Source: Paenalkalicoccus suaedae (lineage in GTDB: Bacteria; Bacillota; Bacilli; Bacillales; Salisediminibacteriaceae). From it: DNA of 64,000 bases. Shown piece by piece: positions 34,553 to 42,711 of the stretch. Location: NCBI RefSeq assembly GCF_006965545.2, contig NZ_CP041372.2:124001-188000 (forward strand), given 5' to 3'. The notes beneath the pieces are model-generated. The model was not told the origin of the DNA. It saw nothing but the letters and a program-made list of their open reading frames with translations, and made no database searches. A program made the translations under genes and the position numbers. Every line of letters begins with the position of its first letter. Positions within the stretch are counted from its first letter, which is position 1.

Positions 34553-34945
34553 TTGGCACAAGTTCAATACTACGGAACAGGTCGTCGTAAGAACTCCGTT
34601 GCACGTGTACGTCTAGTACCTGGAGATGGCAAGATTGTCATCAACAAGCGTGATATCGACGAGTACTTCGATCTTGAGACATTAAAAGTTATTGCAAAGC
34701 AACCACTTGCTGAAACACAAACAGAAGGCACATACGATGTGCTTGTAAGTGTTAGCGGTGGAGGATACACTGGTCAAGCTGGTGCGGTACGTCACGGTAT
34801 TTCTCGTGCGCTACTACAAGCTGATCCAGAGTTCCGTCCAGCTCTTAAGAAAGCTGGTTTCCTAACTCGTGACGCACGTATGAAAGAGCGTAAGAAATAC
34901 GGTCTTAAAGCAGCACGTCGTGCGCCTCAGTTCTCGAAGCGTTAA
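34553..34945 (+). CDS. rpsI: 30S ribosomal protein S9
   Basis: Head protein whose C-terminal tail reaches the P-site tRNA, 130 residues from TTG 34553. The tail APQFSKR is intact. GAAGGAGGGAATTC is upstream. It ends the conserved translation cluster. Confidence 0.98.
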   Translation: MAQVQYYGTGRRKNSVARVRLVPGDGKIVINKRDIDEYFDLETLKVIAKQPLAETQTEGTYDVLVSVSGGGYTGQAGAVRHGISRALLQADPEFRPALKKAGFLTRDARMKERKKYGLKAARRAPQFSKR

Positions 34946-35000
34946 TTCTTTCAACAACAAAAGCGAGCCGTGTCTCTGTGGACGAGACCTTCGCATATCA

Positions 35001-35043
35001 AACCCTTCCTGCTTTTTACCAACCCTTGCAGGAAGGGTTTTTT
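35001..35043 (+). terminator. Strong terminator after rpsI
   Basis: AACCCTTCCTGC (35001-35012) and GCAGGAAGGGTT (35028-35039) form a perfect 12-bp stem, followed by a T run. Confidence 0.92.
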
Positions 35044-35123
35044 GTGTTTTTTTTGGGGTGGGGAGCGGGTTTAGGTGCTTTATGTGGGGGGGTTCGGAGG
35101 AGTTGCGCTTGTATGCGTGTGGT

Positions 35124-35479
35124 TTATGTTCCTGATTTTAAAGTTATGTTCCTCATTGGGATTTTATGTTCCGCATTTGAGAGTTATGGACTTCTTTAAG
35201 GTCTAAAGTAGATGTATGTTCCTAATTTATAAAGTTATGTTCCCCATTTCAGAAATATGTGCCTTATTCTGAAGTTATGGACTTCCTCCATTGAACGCGC
35301 GCATAGACTTGCTTGATGCACGAATTGCCACTGTATCTATAAGATGTCATCTTTTCTCGCGCTAGTTAAGGTTCTATTCATACATTTTTTCTTTTAAATT
35401 TAGAGAGTGAAAATGGATGTATGCAGAGTGATGTTCCTGACTTAGAGTTTATGTTCCCAATTTAAAAGTTATGGACCCA
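35124..35479. repeat. Imperfect tandem array, 20-nt period, in two blocks
   Basis: Consensus TTATGTTCCTNATTTNAAAG. Consecutive 20-nt units start at 35124, 35144, 35164 and 35184; further copies lie at about 35214, 35235, 35255 and 35274. A second block (about 35429-35479) has three copies. Some copies read TTATGGAC instead. The remainder of the 620-bp rpsI-SDR gap (35046-35565) holds no gene I can support. Confidence 0.75.
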
Positions 35480-35565
35480 CACACCCAACAAAAACCGCCC
35501 CACAAACTCTGTGAGACAGCCTCTTTGTTTACCACTATCGTAACGACAACTTTCCCCACATACAC

Positions 35566-36345
35566 CTACAGCAACGACGATCCTCCATCAATAAACAGCT
35601 CCGTACCTGTAATATGCTGAGAGGCATCAGATGCAAGGAAGGACACGAGGTCGGCTACCTGCTCGGGAGCGCCTGGGCCTTCTAGTGGTTGATCGCCATC
35701 TGGATACTCAACGGGGATCTCCACTTTTTCTAACTCTTTCTCTTTTGGATGCGTTTTGTTGACGATATCTGTTTCGATATAGCCTGGGCAGATGATATTG
35801 ACGCGGATTTTATAGGTTGATAGCTCAAGCGCCGCCATTTTACCAAAGGCCAGTTGCCCGGCTTTTGTGCTACTGTAAGCGGACATGCCAAAGTTAGAGA
35901 ATACGCGCGTGCCGTTGACGGAGCTCGTTAAAATAATGCTACCGCCGTTTTCCTTCATATGAGGGATAGCCGCTTTGACCGTATGGAAAGTACCGTTCAA
36001 ATTAATCTCGATCGTTTTATTCCACTCGGACGTTTCAATATCCTCGATAGGAGCCACAGTTCCGTTCACGCCAGCATTCGCGAATACGATATCTACGCGA
36101 CCAAATTTATCCACTGTACGCTTAAAGGCGTCTTTCACCTGCTGCTCATCCGTCGTGTCGACCTCAGCCGAGATGACATCGCCATCAAATTCCTTCACGG
36201 CTTCTTCTAAAGCCTCTCCATCTACATCAATGAGACAGATGCGGACGCCTTGCTTTGCGAGCTGTAGGGCTGCTGCCTTGCCCATTCCCGAGCCTCCGCC
36301 TGTAATGACCGCCACTTTTCCTTCTAATGATCCGTATGTATCCAT
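35566..36345 (-). CDS. Short-chain dehydrogenase/reductase (SDR)
   Basis: Classical NAD(P)-dependent SDR, 259 residues. Cofactor motif TGGGSGMG (15-22), NAG at about 90 (FANAGVNG), catalytic Ser (SSVNG) and YSSTK with the Tyr-x3-Lys pair; the C-terminal HITGTELFIDGGSS is typical. AAAGGGGTGGAG precedes ATG 36345; the GTG three codons earlier overlaps this site. The sequence AEVDTTDEQQV suggests NAD preference only weakly. Substrate unknown. It diverges from the SMP-30 gene. Confidence 0.88.
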   Translation of the reverse strand: MDTYGSLEGKVAVITGGGSGMGKAAALQLAKQGVRICLIDVDGEALEEAVKEFDGDVISAEVDTTDEQQVKDAFKRTVDKFGRVDIVFANAGVNGTVAPIEDIETSEWNKTIEINLNGTFHTVKAAIPHMKENGGSIILTSSVNGTRVFSNFGMSAYSSTKAGQLAFGKMAALELSTYKIRVNIICPGYIETDIVNKTHPKEKELEKVEIPVEYPDGDQPLEGPGAPEQVADLVSFLASDASQHITGTELFIDGGSSLL

Positions 36346-36569
36346 GTGCTCCACCCCTTTTCCTAATCTTGGTGGAAGTTTTCCCTATTAACGCCGAACG
36401 AAACCTCTCCGTTCCAGGATCACCAAACAGATCTCTCCCTTTCCTCCTTTAGAAAATATGGTTAAATTCTTACTTAAAAGAGTGCTACTTTATTTTCTCG
36501 CCAGAAGTAAAGTAGTAGTATGAGGTTTTTATTTGTCATGGAATGGTAATAGAGTGGAGAGGTGATAAC

Positions 36570-37445
36570 ATGGGGAAAGCAGAACTACTATACGATGCAA
36601 AGGCAAAACTTGCAGAAGGACCGGTTTGGGACGAGGATAATGAGCAGCTAATGTGGGTCGATATTGAAGGGAAGACGGTTAATTTCCTTGATCCATCGGG
36701 TAAGAACGAAGAGCATTCACTTGAGCAACGGGTAGGCTGTGCCGTTCGCGGTATGAGCGGAGATGTTTACGTTGGTCTCGATAACGGACTTTACCGATAT
36801 GAGCTGGAATCTAAGAAGCTTCACAGTATTCATGATCCAGAGGAAGATAAGCCAGGGAATCGATTTAATGATGGGAAGTGCGATCCAAAAGGTCGTTTCT
36901 ATGCTGGAACAATGGTGTTAGATGGCGATGATGGAGACGCTGCGCTTTACTGTCTAAGCGGTGGTAAGGTCTCGACGGTTGTGACAGGCGCAACCATATC
37001 AAACGGTTTAGCGTGGGATGAACGGAAGGAAGTATTTTATTATATTGATACGCCAACGCACGAAATCCGTCGCTATCCGTATGACGTTGAAGCGGGTACG
37101 CTTGGAGAGCCAGAGGTTGTTTTTACTGCGCCAGACGACTTCGGACACCCAGACGGTATGACGATCGATGATGAAGGCAAGCTTTGGGTCGCCTTCTTTG
37201 ACGGCGGCTGCGTGCGACGCATTTGCCCGGATGATCAGAAGGTGTTAGAAACAGTGGACGTCGCTGCGACCAACGTTACTTCATGTTGCTTCGGCGGTAA
37301 AAACATGGATGTACTCTATATCACGACTGGACGGGAAGGGAAGTCAGACGAAGAGCTCGAACAAGAACCCCACGCAGGCGGAATCTTTACATACAGCCCC
37401 GGCGTAACTGGAGCGAAGTCCTATCGGTATGATGATCGGGCTTGA
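36570..37445 (+). CDS. SMP-30/gluconolactonase/LRE-like beta-propeller protein
   Basis: 291 residues, six-bladed propeller family of lactone hydrolases that need a divalent metal. Candidate metal ligands: Glu in LAEGPVW (about 15), Asn in NRFNDGKCD, Asn in SNGLAW, Asp in HPDGMTI. GAGAGGTGA precedes ATG 36570, so the frame from 36543 is shortened by 9 codons. Adjacent to a divergent SDR, which could supply a sugar lactone; that pairing is inference. A terminator follows. Confidence 0.87.
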   Translation: MGKAELLYDAKAKLAEGPVWDEDNEQLMWVDIEGKTVNFLDPSGKNEEHSLEQRVGCAVRGMSGDVYVGLDNGLYRYELESKKLHSIHDPEEDKPGNRFNDGKCDPKGRFYAGTMVLDGDDGDAALYCLSGGKVSTVVTGATISNGLAWDERKEVFYYIDTPTHEIRRYPYDVEAGTLGEPEVVFTAPDDFGHPDGMTIDDEGKLWVAFFDGGCVRRICPDDQKVLETVDVAATNVTSCCFGGKNMDVLYITTGREGKSDEELEQEPHAGGIFTYSPGVTGAKSYRYDDRA

Positions 37446-37484
37446 TAGGAAGCTTGTAATAGAATGAAATAGTTGAGGCTATAC

Positions 37485-37513
37485 ACCCTTCCTGATTTCC
37501 GGGAAGGGTTTTT
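37485..37513 (+). terminator. Terminator after the SMP-30-like gene
   Basis: ACCCTTCC (37485-37492) and GGAAGGGT (37502-37509) enclose a 9-nt loop and are followed by five T. The stem core is the same ACCCTTCC as in the terminator after rpsI. Confidence 0.85.
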
Positions 37514-37530
37514 GTATGTCTTTAATTAGG

Positions 37531-37620
37531 AAGTGAAGCGAACCGTAGCCATTGTGAAGAGAAAGATGCTGGAAGTGACGAGCAAGTTGGGAGAAGTGAC
37601 GAGAAATAAAGAGGTGGAGC
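37531..37620. repeat. Imperfect tandem array, 21-nt period
   Basis: AAGTGAAGC, TTGTGAAGA, AAGTGACGA and AAGTGACGA begin at 37531, 37552, 37573 and 37594, each step exactly 21 nt; a degenerate fifth copy follows near 37615. The best units read GGAAGTGACGAGCAAGTTGG and GAGAAGTGACGAGAAATAAA. It starts 17 bp after a terminator. The reverse strand gives a fake 7-residue-repeat peptide. Confidence 0.7.
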
Positions 37621-37751
37621 GGAATGGGACAATTAAATGAGAACTGAACGCAGTAACCGCTCCCCAACCTAAAAACACCAGCACCAAGCCCTCTCCACAG
37701 GATCTGTCGCTGGTGTTTTCTCTCCACTCGAACCCGAACCCGAAACTCCCC

Positions 37752-38657
37752 CTAAATCAACTCCACAAACTGCTTCGACTTCTCGTTCAGCTGTTGTGCT
37801 GACGAGCCGATTCGCTCGAAGTCTTCCACCGTTGTTTTAATCTGCTCCTGGCTCTCCGTCACGTTGTCCATGACCGTATGTGTGCCAGTATTGATCGTAT
37901 CGACTTCTCTCGTGATCGCATCGACCGTTTGTTTTACTTCTCCGATGGCTTCCTCCACGCGCGCCGATAGCTTTCGGACCTCGTTTGCTACAATCGTAAA
38001 CCCGCGACCGTGCTCGCCAGCTCGTGCAGCTTCGATCGCTGCGTTTAATGCGAGTAGGTTGGTTTGACTTGCGATGCCATTAATCGTCTTCACGACACCA
38101 TTGATCTCCTCTGTTCGCTTATTAAGTGAGGTGAGTGTCTCCGCATTTTCTGACGAGACGGTGGTGATATGATCGATCTTATCAAGCAATTTGCGACTCC
38201 GAATGACGCCCTCCGCCGACCACTGGTTGAGCTGCTCGGACATGCTCTGCAGATCCTCCGCCATCTCCTTGGAGTTTTGATACCTCGCAGTGATATCTGT
38301 CGCTATTTTAGAAACGCCGATGACGGTGCGCTTTTGTTCGTCAAAAACGGGCATATAGGTCGCCTCAAGCCAGATAGGATTCCCATTCGCATGCTTGCGC
38401 TCGATTGTATCTTGAAAGGATTTACCGTGAAATAAATCGCGCCAAAACTTCTCGTAGCTTGAGCTGTTTGCAAAATCATCAAAGCAAAGCTCCTTATGAT
38501 ACCGACCCTCAAGGTCATGGACCTCAAATCCAACGGTTTTCGCAAAAATAGGATTGACGTACGCTATTTTGCGGTTTTCATCGAAACGGATGATAGCTAA
38601 ATTGTCCTCTATAGCACTTACCACTAAATCATCTGTCACTTTCTGGTCTGTATGCAT
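37752..38657 (-). CDS. Soluble PAS-domain methyl-accepting chemotaxis-type signalling protein
   Basis: 301 residues without membrane segments. An N-terminal PAS domain (about 12-125, ending [16 protein letters not shown]) would bind a small ligand or cofactor. A short linker leads to the chemoreceptor signalling domain, whose conserved hairpin tip reads [20 protein letters not shown], followed by [18 protein letters not shown] precedes ATG 38657. Cytoplasmic aerotaxis- or energy-sensing-type transducer is the likely class; the ligand is unknown. Confidence 0.88.
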   Translation of the reverse strand: MHTDQKVTDDLVVSAIEDNLAIIRFDENRKIAYVNPIFAKTVGFEVHDLEGRYHKELCFDDFANSSSYEKFWRDLFHGKSFQDTIERKHANGNPIWLEATYMPVFDEQKRTVIGVSKIATDITARYQNSKEMAEDLQSMSEQLNQWSAEGVIRSRKLLDKIDHITTVSSENAETLTSLNKRTEEINGVVKTINGIASQTNLLALNAAIEAARAGEHGRGFTIVANEVRKLSARVEEAIGEVKQTVDAITREVDTINTGTHTVMDNVTESQEQIKTTVEDFERIGSSAQQLNEKSKQFVELI

Positions 38658-38809
38658 GGTAAACCTCCTGTATGGTAGTGGTACTTTGGGAATAGTATGT
38701 AGACAAATTATATACGCAAACATTAAATTTAGCAAAATATGTTTTGGGATAATTTTGATATAAATTCATTTGCATTTTATGTATTAATAGATGTCTGGAT
38801 AATCCTTTA

Positions 38810-38838
38810 TTGTAGTTAAAATACAATTTTTGTATAAT
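38810..38838 (+). promoter_or_regulatory. Promoter of the CPBP protease gene
   Basis: TTGTAG (38810-38815), 17 bp, perfect TATAAT (38833-38838), about 30 nt before the ribosome-binding site of the following gene. Confidence 0.6.
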
Positions 38839-38875
38839 AGATTTAAAAGCGTGGATGAGAAGAGGAACTGATTGA

Positions 38876-39673
38876 TTGCAAAATATGACGCACTTTAGGA
38901 TTTGGAAGCTTTTACTTTGGATTATCTGTATTGGGGGAGGGGGTTCCCTAGTATTGGCAGTAATATTGCCCCAAAACCTAAACACTTTCAACGTTTATGG
39001 TATTTACCTATACTTAACTATTTTCTTATGGATCTATCTTTTTTTCAAAAAGCATAATATCTCATTTAAAGAATTAACTATCGGTAATACGCGAAAAGTA
39101 CCGTGGCTAAAAATCGGAATCACCACTACTCTTATGTATGTGTTAAGTACCGCGATAACAGTAGCAGGCATCTTGTATCTCATGTATCTTTTTCCATCTT
39201 TTATTACGGATGCGGGAAGTGGTGGACCTGTTGTGGAAGAAACTCTCTTACGAGTACTCATTCACATATTGCTTACCGTCCTTACCGCTCCGATCGTGGA
39301 AGAGTTATTATTTAGAGGCATACTACAAAACAAATTGTCGTTCAAATACGGACGTGTAATTGGTATCGTATTAACAGCGCTCCTTTTTGCAGTCATTCAT
39401 CCCTTATCTATGCTATCCGCATTTATCATTTCTATTTTTCTATCGATTCTCTATATACGATATCAAACAATTATTGTGCCAATATTGGCACATGTATTCT
39501 TTAATTTTTTATCTATCATTCAAACATATGGACTAGCCCCCTCTTCAGAAGAGCCTGCTATCACAGTTCCAAATGTAGAGGCTTTATGGATAATTAGTGG
39601 AATCATCTTATTTTTGTGTATGTTAATAATCCCTCTCGTTTATGTATTCTTTGTGCGCGAGACAGCCAGGTGA
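38876..39673 (+). CDS. CPBP-family intramembrane metalloprotease
   Basis: 265 residues with about seven hydrophobic segments. The CAAX-protease/bacteriocin-processing (Abi) signature is complete: EE at 142-143 with R147 (VEELLFRG), H175 in FAVIHPL and HVFFN (H206, N210). TTG 38876 is 8 nt after GAGGAA; ATG 38885 is the alternative. Such proteins process prenylated or peptide substrates or give bacteriocin self-immunity. No bacteriocin gene is seen nearby, so the role is open. Confidence 0.88.
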   Translation: MQNMTHFRIWKLLLWIICIGGGGSLVLAVILPQNLNTFNVYGIYLYLTIFLWIYLFFKKHNISFKELTIGNTRKVPWLKIGITTTLMYVLSTAITVAGILYLMYLFPSFITDAGSGGPVVEETLLRVLIHILLTVLTAPIVEELLFRGILQNKLSFKYGRVIGIVLTALLFAVIHPLSMLSAFIISIFLSILYIRYQTIIVPILAHVFFNFLSIIQTYGLAPSSEEPAITVPNVEALWIISGIILFLCMLIIPLVYVFFVRETAR

Positions 39674-39745
39674 TGAATGGTCTATTACTACCCTTTGACA
39701 TCATTAATCACCTCCTGTATGTTATATGGAAAAGGAGGGAGTAAC

Positions 39746-39940
39746 TTGAATACTAATTATATGTTCGCTGCACCTTTCTTAGGCGGAATCGGCGGATTTC
39801 TTGGAGTCCAGCTTTGGCAGCTTGTGTCCGAAGGCACAATGAACGTTTTTCCAGCAGTAATCGCAGGAGTCATTATTGGCTTCGTCATCGTGTTTTTAAT
39901 CCGATTATCGGCAAAAGGGAAAGAGGATGCTACTCTGTAA
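39746..39940 (+). CDS. Small hydrophobic protein with two membrane segments
   Basis: 64 residues from TTG 39746, preceded by an excellent AAAGGAGGG site 7 nt upstream. Two hydrophobic stretches (about 6-22 and 33-54) with a short basic tail RLSAKGKEDATL. The frame continues upstream to 39677, but only this start has a ribosome-binding site. No family recognised. Confidence 0.65.
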   Translation: MNTNYMFAAPFLGGIGGFLGVQLWQLVSEGTMNVFPAVIAGVIIGFVIVFLIRLSAKGKEDATL

Positions 39941-39948
39941 AGAAAGAA

Positions 39949-40071
39949 ATGGACCACAAAGCGAAAAAAGCAGAAGTAGTTCGCAAAACCAAAATGGTAA
40001 CACGCATTCTAAGAAAAATATCCAACATGCAACGCGACACGCAAATTGCGATCTCGTCTAAGGCTCGCTAG
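39949..40071 (+). CDS. Small basic protein
   Basis: 40 residues, MDHKAKKAEVVRKTKMVTRI and on, rich in Lys/Arg (about one third basic). It begins 8 bp after the previous stop with only a weak AAGAAAG upstream, and its last codons contain the AGGAGGT of the next gene. Arrangement as a three-gene mini-operon supports it; no homologue recognised. Confidence 0.45.
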   Translation: MDHKAKKAEVVRKTKMVTRILRKISNMQRDTQIAISSKAR

Positions 40072-40084
40072 GAGGTCTCACAAG

Positions 40085-40255
40085 ATGATTGCAGATACGA
40101 TTTTCTATATCTATCCAGCACTATTATTTACATTAGCTTATAGTAACCATTGCAAAGGACGAAAGGCGTTCACCGTGAAGGTAATCATAGACAGTGTTTT
40201 GGCCTATGTAGCATTTTTAGGCATGTTTTGGGTAGGGGAGAGGCTTTTTGGCTAG
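40085..40255 (+). CDS. Small membrane protein
   Basis: 56 residues (MIADTIFYIYPALLFTLAYS) with two hydrophobic segments separated by NHCKGRKAFTVK. A strong AGGAGGT lies about 8 nt before ATG 40085. Probably cotranscribed with the two small genes upstream. A palindromic TAGAGAA/TTCTCTA hairpin overlaps its stop and that of the convergent GNAT gene. Confidence 0.62.
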   Translation: MIADTIFYIYPALLFTLAYSNHCKGRKAFTVKVIIDSVLAYVAFLGMFWVGERLFG

Positions 40256-40273
40256 AGAAACCATTGCCATTCT

Positions 40274-40705
40274 CTACCTACCCGCTCCTTCAAGCCTTTT
40301 CTGCAAAAAATACTGCGTAAAGCCTTTAGGGTGATCCTCGAGCATGCCAAACGCCTCGTAGCCGTGCTGCTTATAAAATTCGGGGGCCTGAAAGCTGAAC
40401 GTATCTAAGTGAATAAACCGGCAGCCCTTCTCGACGGCTATTGCCTCTAGCTCCCTCAACAGCGCGCTCCCGTAGCCCTGTCCTCTCAGACGCTCATCGA
40501 CCCAGAGCGACTCCATGTGCATATGATGCCAAAACACTTTCGCCGTGATGCCTCCACAAATCGTCCCAGCGTCATCCTTTACGATCACACTCACATCCTC
40601 ATTCGGCGTCTTCAGCGCTTCCGGTAGCCTTTGCATATTATGCTCAATCACTTTCTGCCGCACAAATCGAGCATCTGCATCACTCCACTGCTTGATCATA
40701 TCCAT
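40274..40705 (-). CDS. GNAT-family N-acetyltransferase
   Basis: 143 residues from ATG 40705; AAAGGGG lies 11 nt upstream, and a GTG at 40714 is an alternative too close to that site. Acetyl-CoA-binding motif A is visible as RLRGQGYGSALLREL, followed by a C-terminal FYKQHGYEAFGMLEDHPKG. Substrate unknown; family members acetylate small amines or protein N-termini. Confidence 0.85.
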   Translation of the reverse strand: MDMIKQWSDADARFVRQKVIEHNMQRLPEALKTPNEDVSVIVKDDAGTICGGITAKVFWHHMHMESLWVDERLRGQGYGSALLRELEAIAVEKGCRFIHLDTFSFQAPEFYKQHGYEAFGMLEDHPKGFTQYFLQKRLEGAGR

Positions 40706-40850
40706 CGTTATCACTACCCCTTTTATGAAAATAATTGCTACTCATAGTATACTAAATGTAGGAAAAAATGGATGTATGAATCCGCTAAATGAGAAGGCGC
40801 TACATAAACGAATAGGTCCATACATACAAACGAATTCGGAGGTCACACCT

Positions 40851-41381
40851 ATGAACAAAACGATTTATCTCGTCAGACACTGCAAGGCAGAAGGACAAGC
40901 CCCAGAAGCGGTCCTTACAAAAGAGGGAGTGATACAAGCCGAAGAGCTCGCCGCGTTTTTCGCCCACAAAGGGGTGGAGCGTATCGTTGCAAGTCCATTT
41001 ACACGCGCGATCCAATCAATCGAGCCACTCAGCGCATCCCTCGGTATTAAAGTCGAGGTCGACGAGCGCTTAGCCGAACGCAGGCTAAGTAGTGAGGACC
41101 TACCAAATTGGCTAGAAAGCTTAGAGGAAACGTTTCGCGATCTAGATCTTACTTTTGCAGGTGGCGAATCAAGCCGTGAGGCGATGGACCGGATTGTAAA
41201 ATCGACGGATGAGGTGCTAGCAGGAGAAGCGGAGACAATCGTTGTTGTCACGCACGGAAATATCATGACGCTATTGCTCATGCACTATGATGAGCGGATT
41301 GGCTTTGACATGTGGTGGGACATGAGTAATCCGGATGTGTGGTGGGTGAGTGCGGGAAAAGTGGAGAGGGTTTGGGGATAA
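40851..41381 (+). CDS. Histidine phosphatase superfamily (phosphoglycerate-mutase-like) protein
   Basis: 176 residues. The catalytic motif LVRHCKAEG has H10, with cysteine where many members have glycine; the second catalytic histidine is in VVTHGN. TTCGGAGGTCACACC precedes ATG 40851; the frame is open much further upstream across the GNAT gene, but that is spurious. Probably a broad small-molecule phosphatase. Confidence 0.86.
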   Translation: MNKTIYLVRHCKAEGQAPEAVLTKEGVIQAEELAAFFAHKGVERIVASPFTRAIQSIEPLSASLGIKVEVDERLAERRLSSEDLPNWLESLEETFRDLDLTFAGGESSREAMDRIVKSTDEVLAGEAETIVVVTHGNIMTLLLMHYDERIGFDMWWDMSNPDVWWVSAGKVERVWG

Positions 41382-41486
41382 CAGCTTCATAAATCCATAA
41401 CTGGTTTACATTTACCAAAAAAGAGAATAGTCATGTTAAAGTAGTACACAATGCGTACTTACATTTTTAAAAAAGGAGGACTACAC

Positions 41487-41672
41487 ATGAGCTACAACGA
41501 CTACGCAAAATTCTATCTAGGTGTCGGCATAGTCATCCTCCTTTTACTCGTTCTAAGATTCACAGATATTAGCGGAGGCTTACATCTAGGAATGGTTTTC
41601 GTAGGATTAATACTGTCTTTCTATTTACTTAGGCGCTTTGGAGAAAAGAGTATCGCAAGACGAAGCGGATAG
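41487..41672 (+). CDS. Small membrane protein
   Basis: 61 residues (MSYNDYAKFYLGVGIVILLL), two hydrophobic segments (about 10-25 and 32-50) and a basic tail RRFGEKSIARRSG. AAAAGGAGG stands 8-10 nt before ATG 41487. Not recognised. Confidence 0.62.
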   Translation: MSYNDYAKFYLGVGIVILLLLVLRFTDISGGLHLGMVFVGLILSFYLLRRFGEKSIARRSG

Positions 41673-41758
41673 TTTCCCTCCATGCAATTGACAAGATGGG
41701 TTCGAATCTTAATAGTAACTATGTTTTATTTAGCAGTTACACTGGGATACAGAACCCA

Positions 41759-42349
41759 TTATTCCTTTTCAAGCCTCAATAAATAATGTGTATATCCTTT
41801 TATAGAATCCTCTGTTTCTCCAAAGGAGATGGATTCATTTGCGACAAAAATATCGTTTTCGGTTACATAGAATAATGGATTTGATAGAACCCCACCATCT
41901 GTATACATCAGATAATGCTCGATGTCATTTACATCTAATGCTTCTTTAATTTCCTCATAGTCGAACAAAGAGCTTAGTTCTTGCACATTCTCAGAATTCT
42001 CTATGGCCGCGTCATCGTATAATCTACTTTCATATTCCTCTGCGCGTATAAACTCAAAGCCTTCTGATGGGTTTTCACCAAACGTTCCTGAAGTTTCGTA
42101 AAAATAACTCTCTCCAATAGTAAATTCTGCACCTGAAAATAGGTCAGATATTGCTTTCACGTCATCTTGATATTGCTCGTCACTTACGGAAGAAGATTGT
42201 TCAACATAGGCAACTTCGTTAAATACCCATTCTCCGTAAAAGTCTTCAATGTGAAGATCGGTATCTTCAGCAGATTGAGTAGAAGATGAGCACGCAATTA
42301 AAAAGACAGAAGCGAAGCTTAAACAAGAAATAGTTAAGACATTTTTCAT
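41759..42349 (-). CDS. Uncharacterised lipoprotein
   Basis: 196 residues with a type II signal peptide: MKNVLTISC followed by the lipobox LIAC (lipidated C20) and a serine-rich linker. The mature domain is acidic and may form a beta-rich lipocalin-like fold, with FYGEWVFNEVAYVE at its start; this is an impression only. GGAGG precedes ATG 42349. Function unknown. Confidence 0.75.
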   Translation of the reverse strand: MKNVLTISCLSFASVFLIACSSSTQSAEDTDLHIEDFYGEWVFNEVAYVEQSSSVSDEQYQDDVKAISDLFSGAEFTIGESYFYETSGTFGENPSEGFEFIRAEEYESRLYDDAAIENSENVQELSSLFDYEEIKEALDVNDIEHYLMYTDGGVLSNPLFYVTENDIFVANESISFGETEDSIKGYTHYLLRLEKE

Positions 42350-42711
42350 TTTTTCCTCCATTCCTTTTTTCCTACATAGTTTGATAGGTTGATAAAAACT
42401 CTTTGTATTGACTTTAACATTAAATACCATAAATCACCACGGTCCCCTTTTAATGCTCAAATCGTATTTTAAAACATAGGTTTGCTTACTTCTGTTATCC
42501 GTGCTTGTTTTTTTATGATTAACGTTTTACTCTGCGATCATATAAAAGCGTCCAAATGTGAAATTGGATTAAGGTCTAGGACATTAAAAGAGTAGAAGAC
42601 GGCCGGCACGACACCCAAATATCTGATAAAATTAGGGGATAATCAACGAAAGAGTGAGAGATATTAAAGGTATCTTGCTTAACAATAGAACAAACAAGGA
42701 GTATGACGACT
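42350..42711. other. 362-bp lipoprotein-hsdM divergent gap
   Basis: It contains no gene I can support. Likely promoters for both flanking genes lie here, but none reaches a convincing -35/-10 pair. A short AGATA/TATCT hairpin (about 42659-42677) precedes the hsdM ribosome-binding site. Confidence 0.4.

Noticed and set aside
35124-35479. CRISPR array
   Set aside because: The period is 20 nt with no separate spacers, the units are imperfect throughout, and no cas gene is present.
37479-37727. Minus-strand open frame with a 7-residue repeat
   Set aside because: It is produced by the 21-nt array C and the adjoining terminator; it has no ribosome-binding site.
38830-38840. Extended -10 (TGnTATAAT) before the CPBP gene
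   Set aside because: The TG directly abuts TATAAT without the spacer base, so the extended element is not formed; the promoter is called on its -35 instead.
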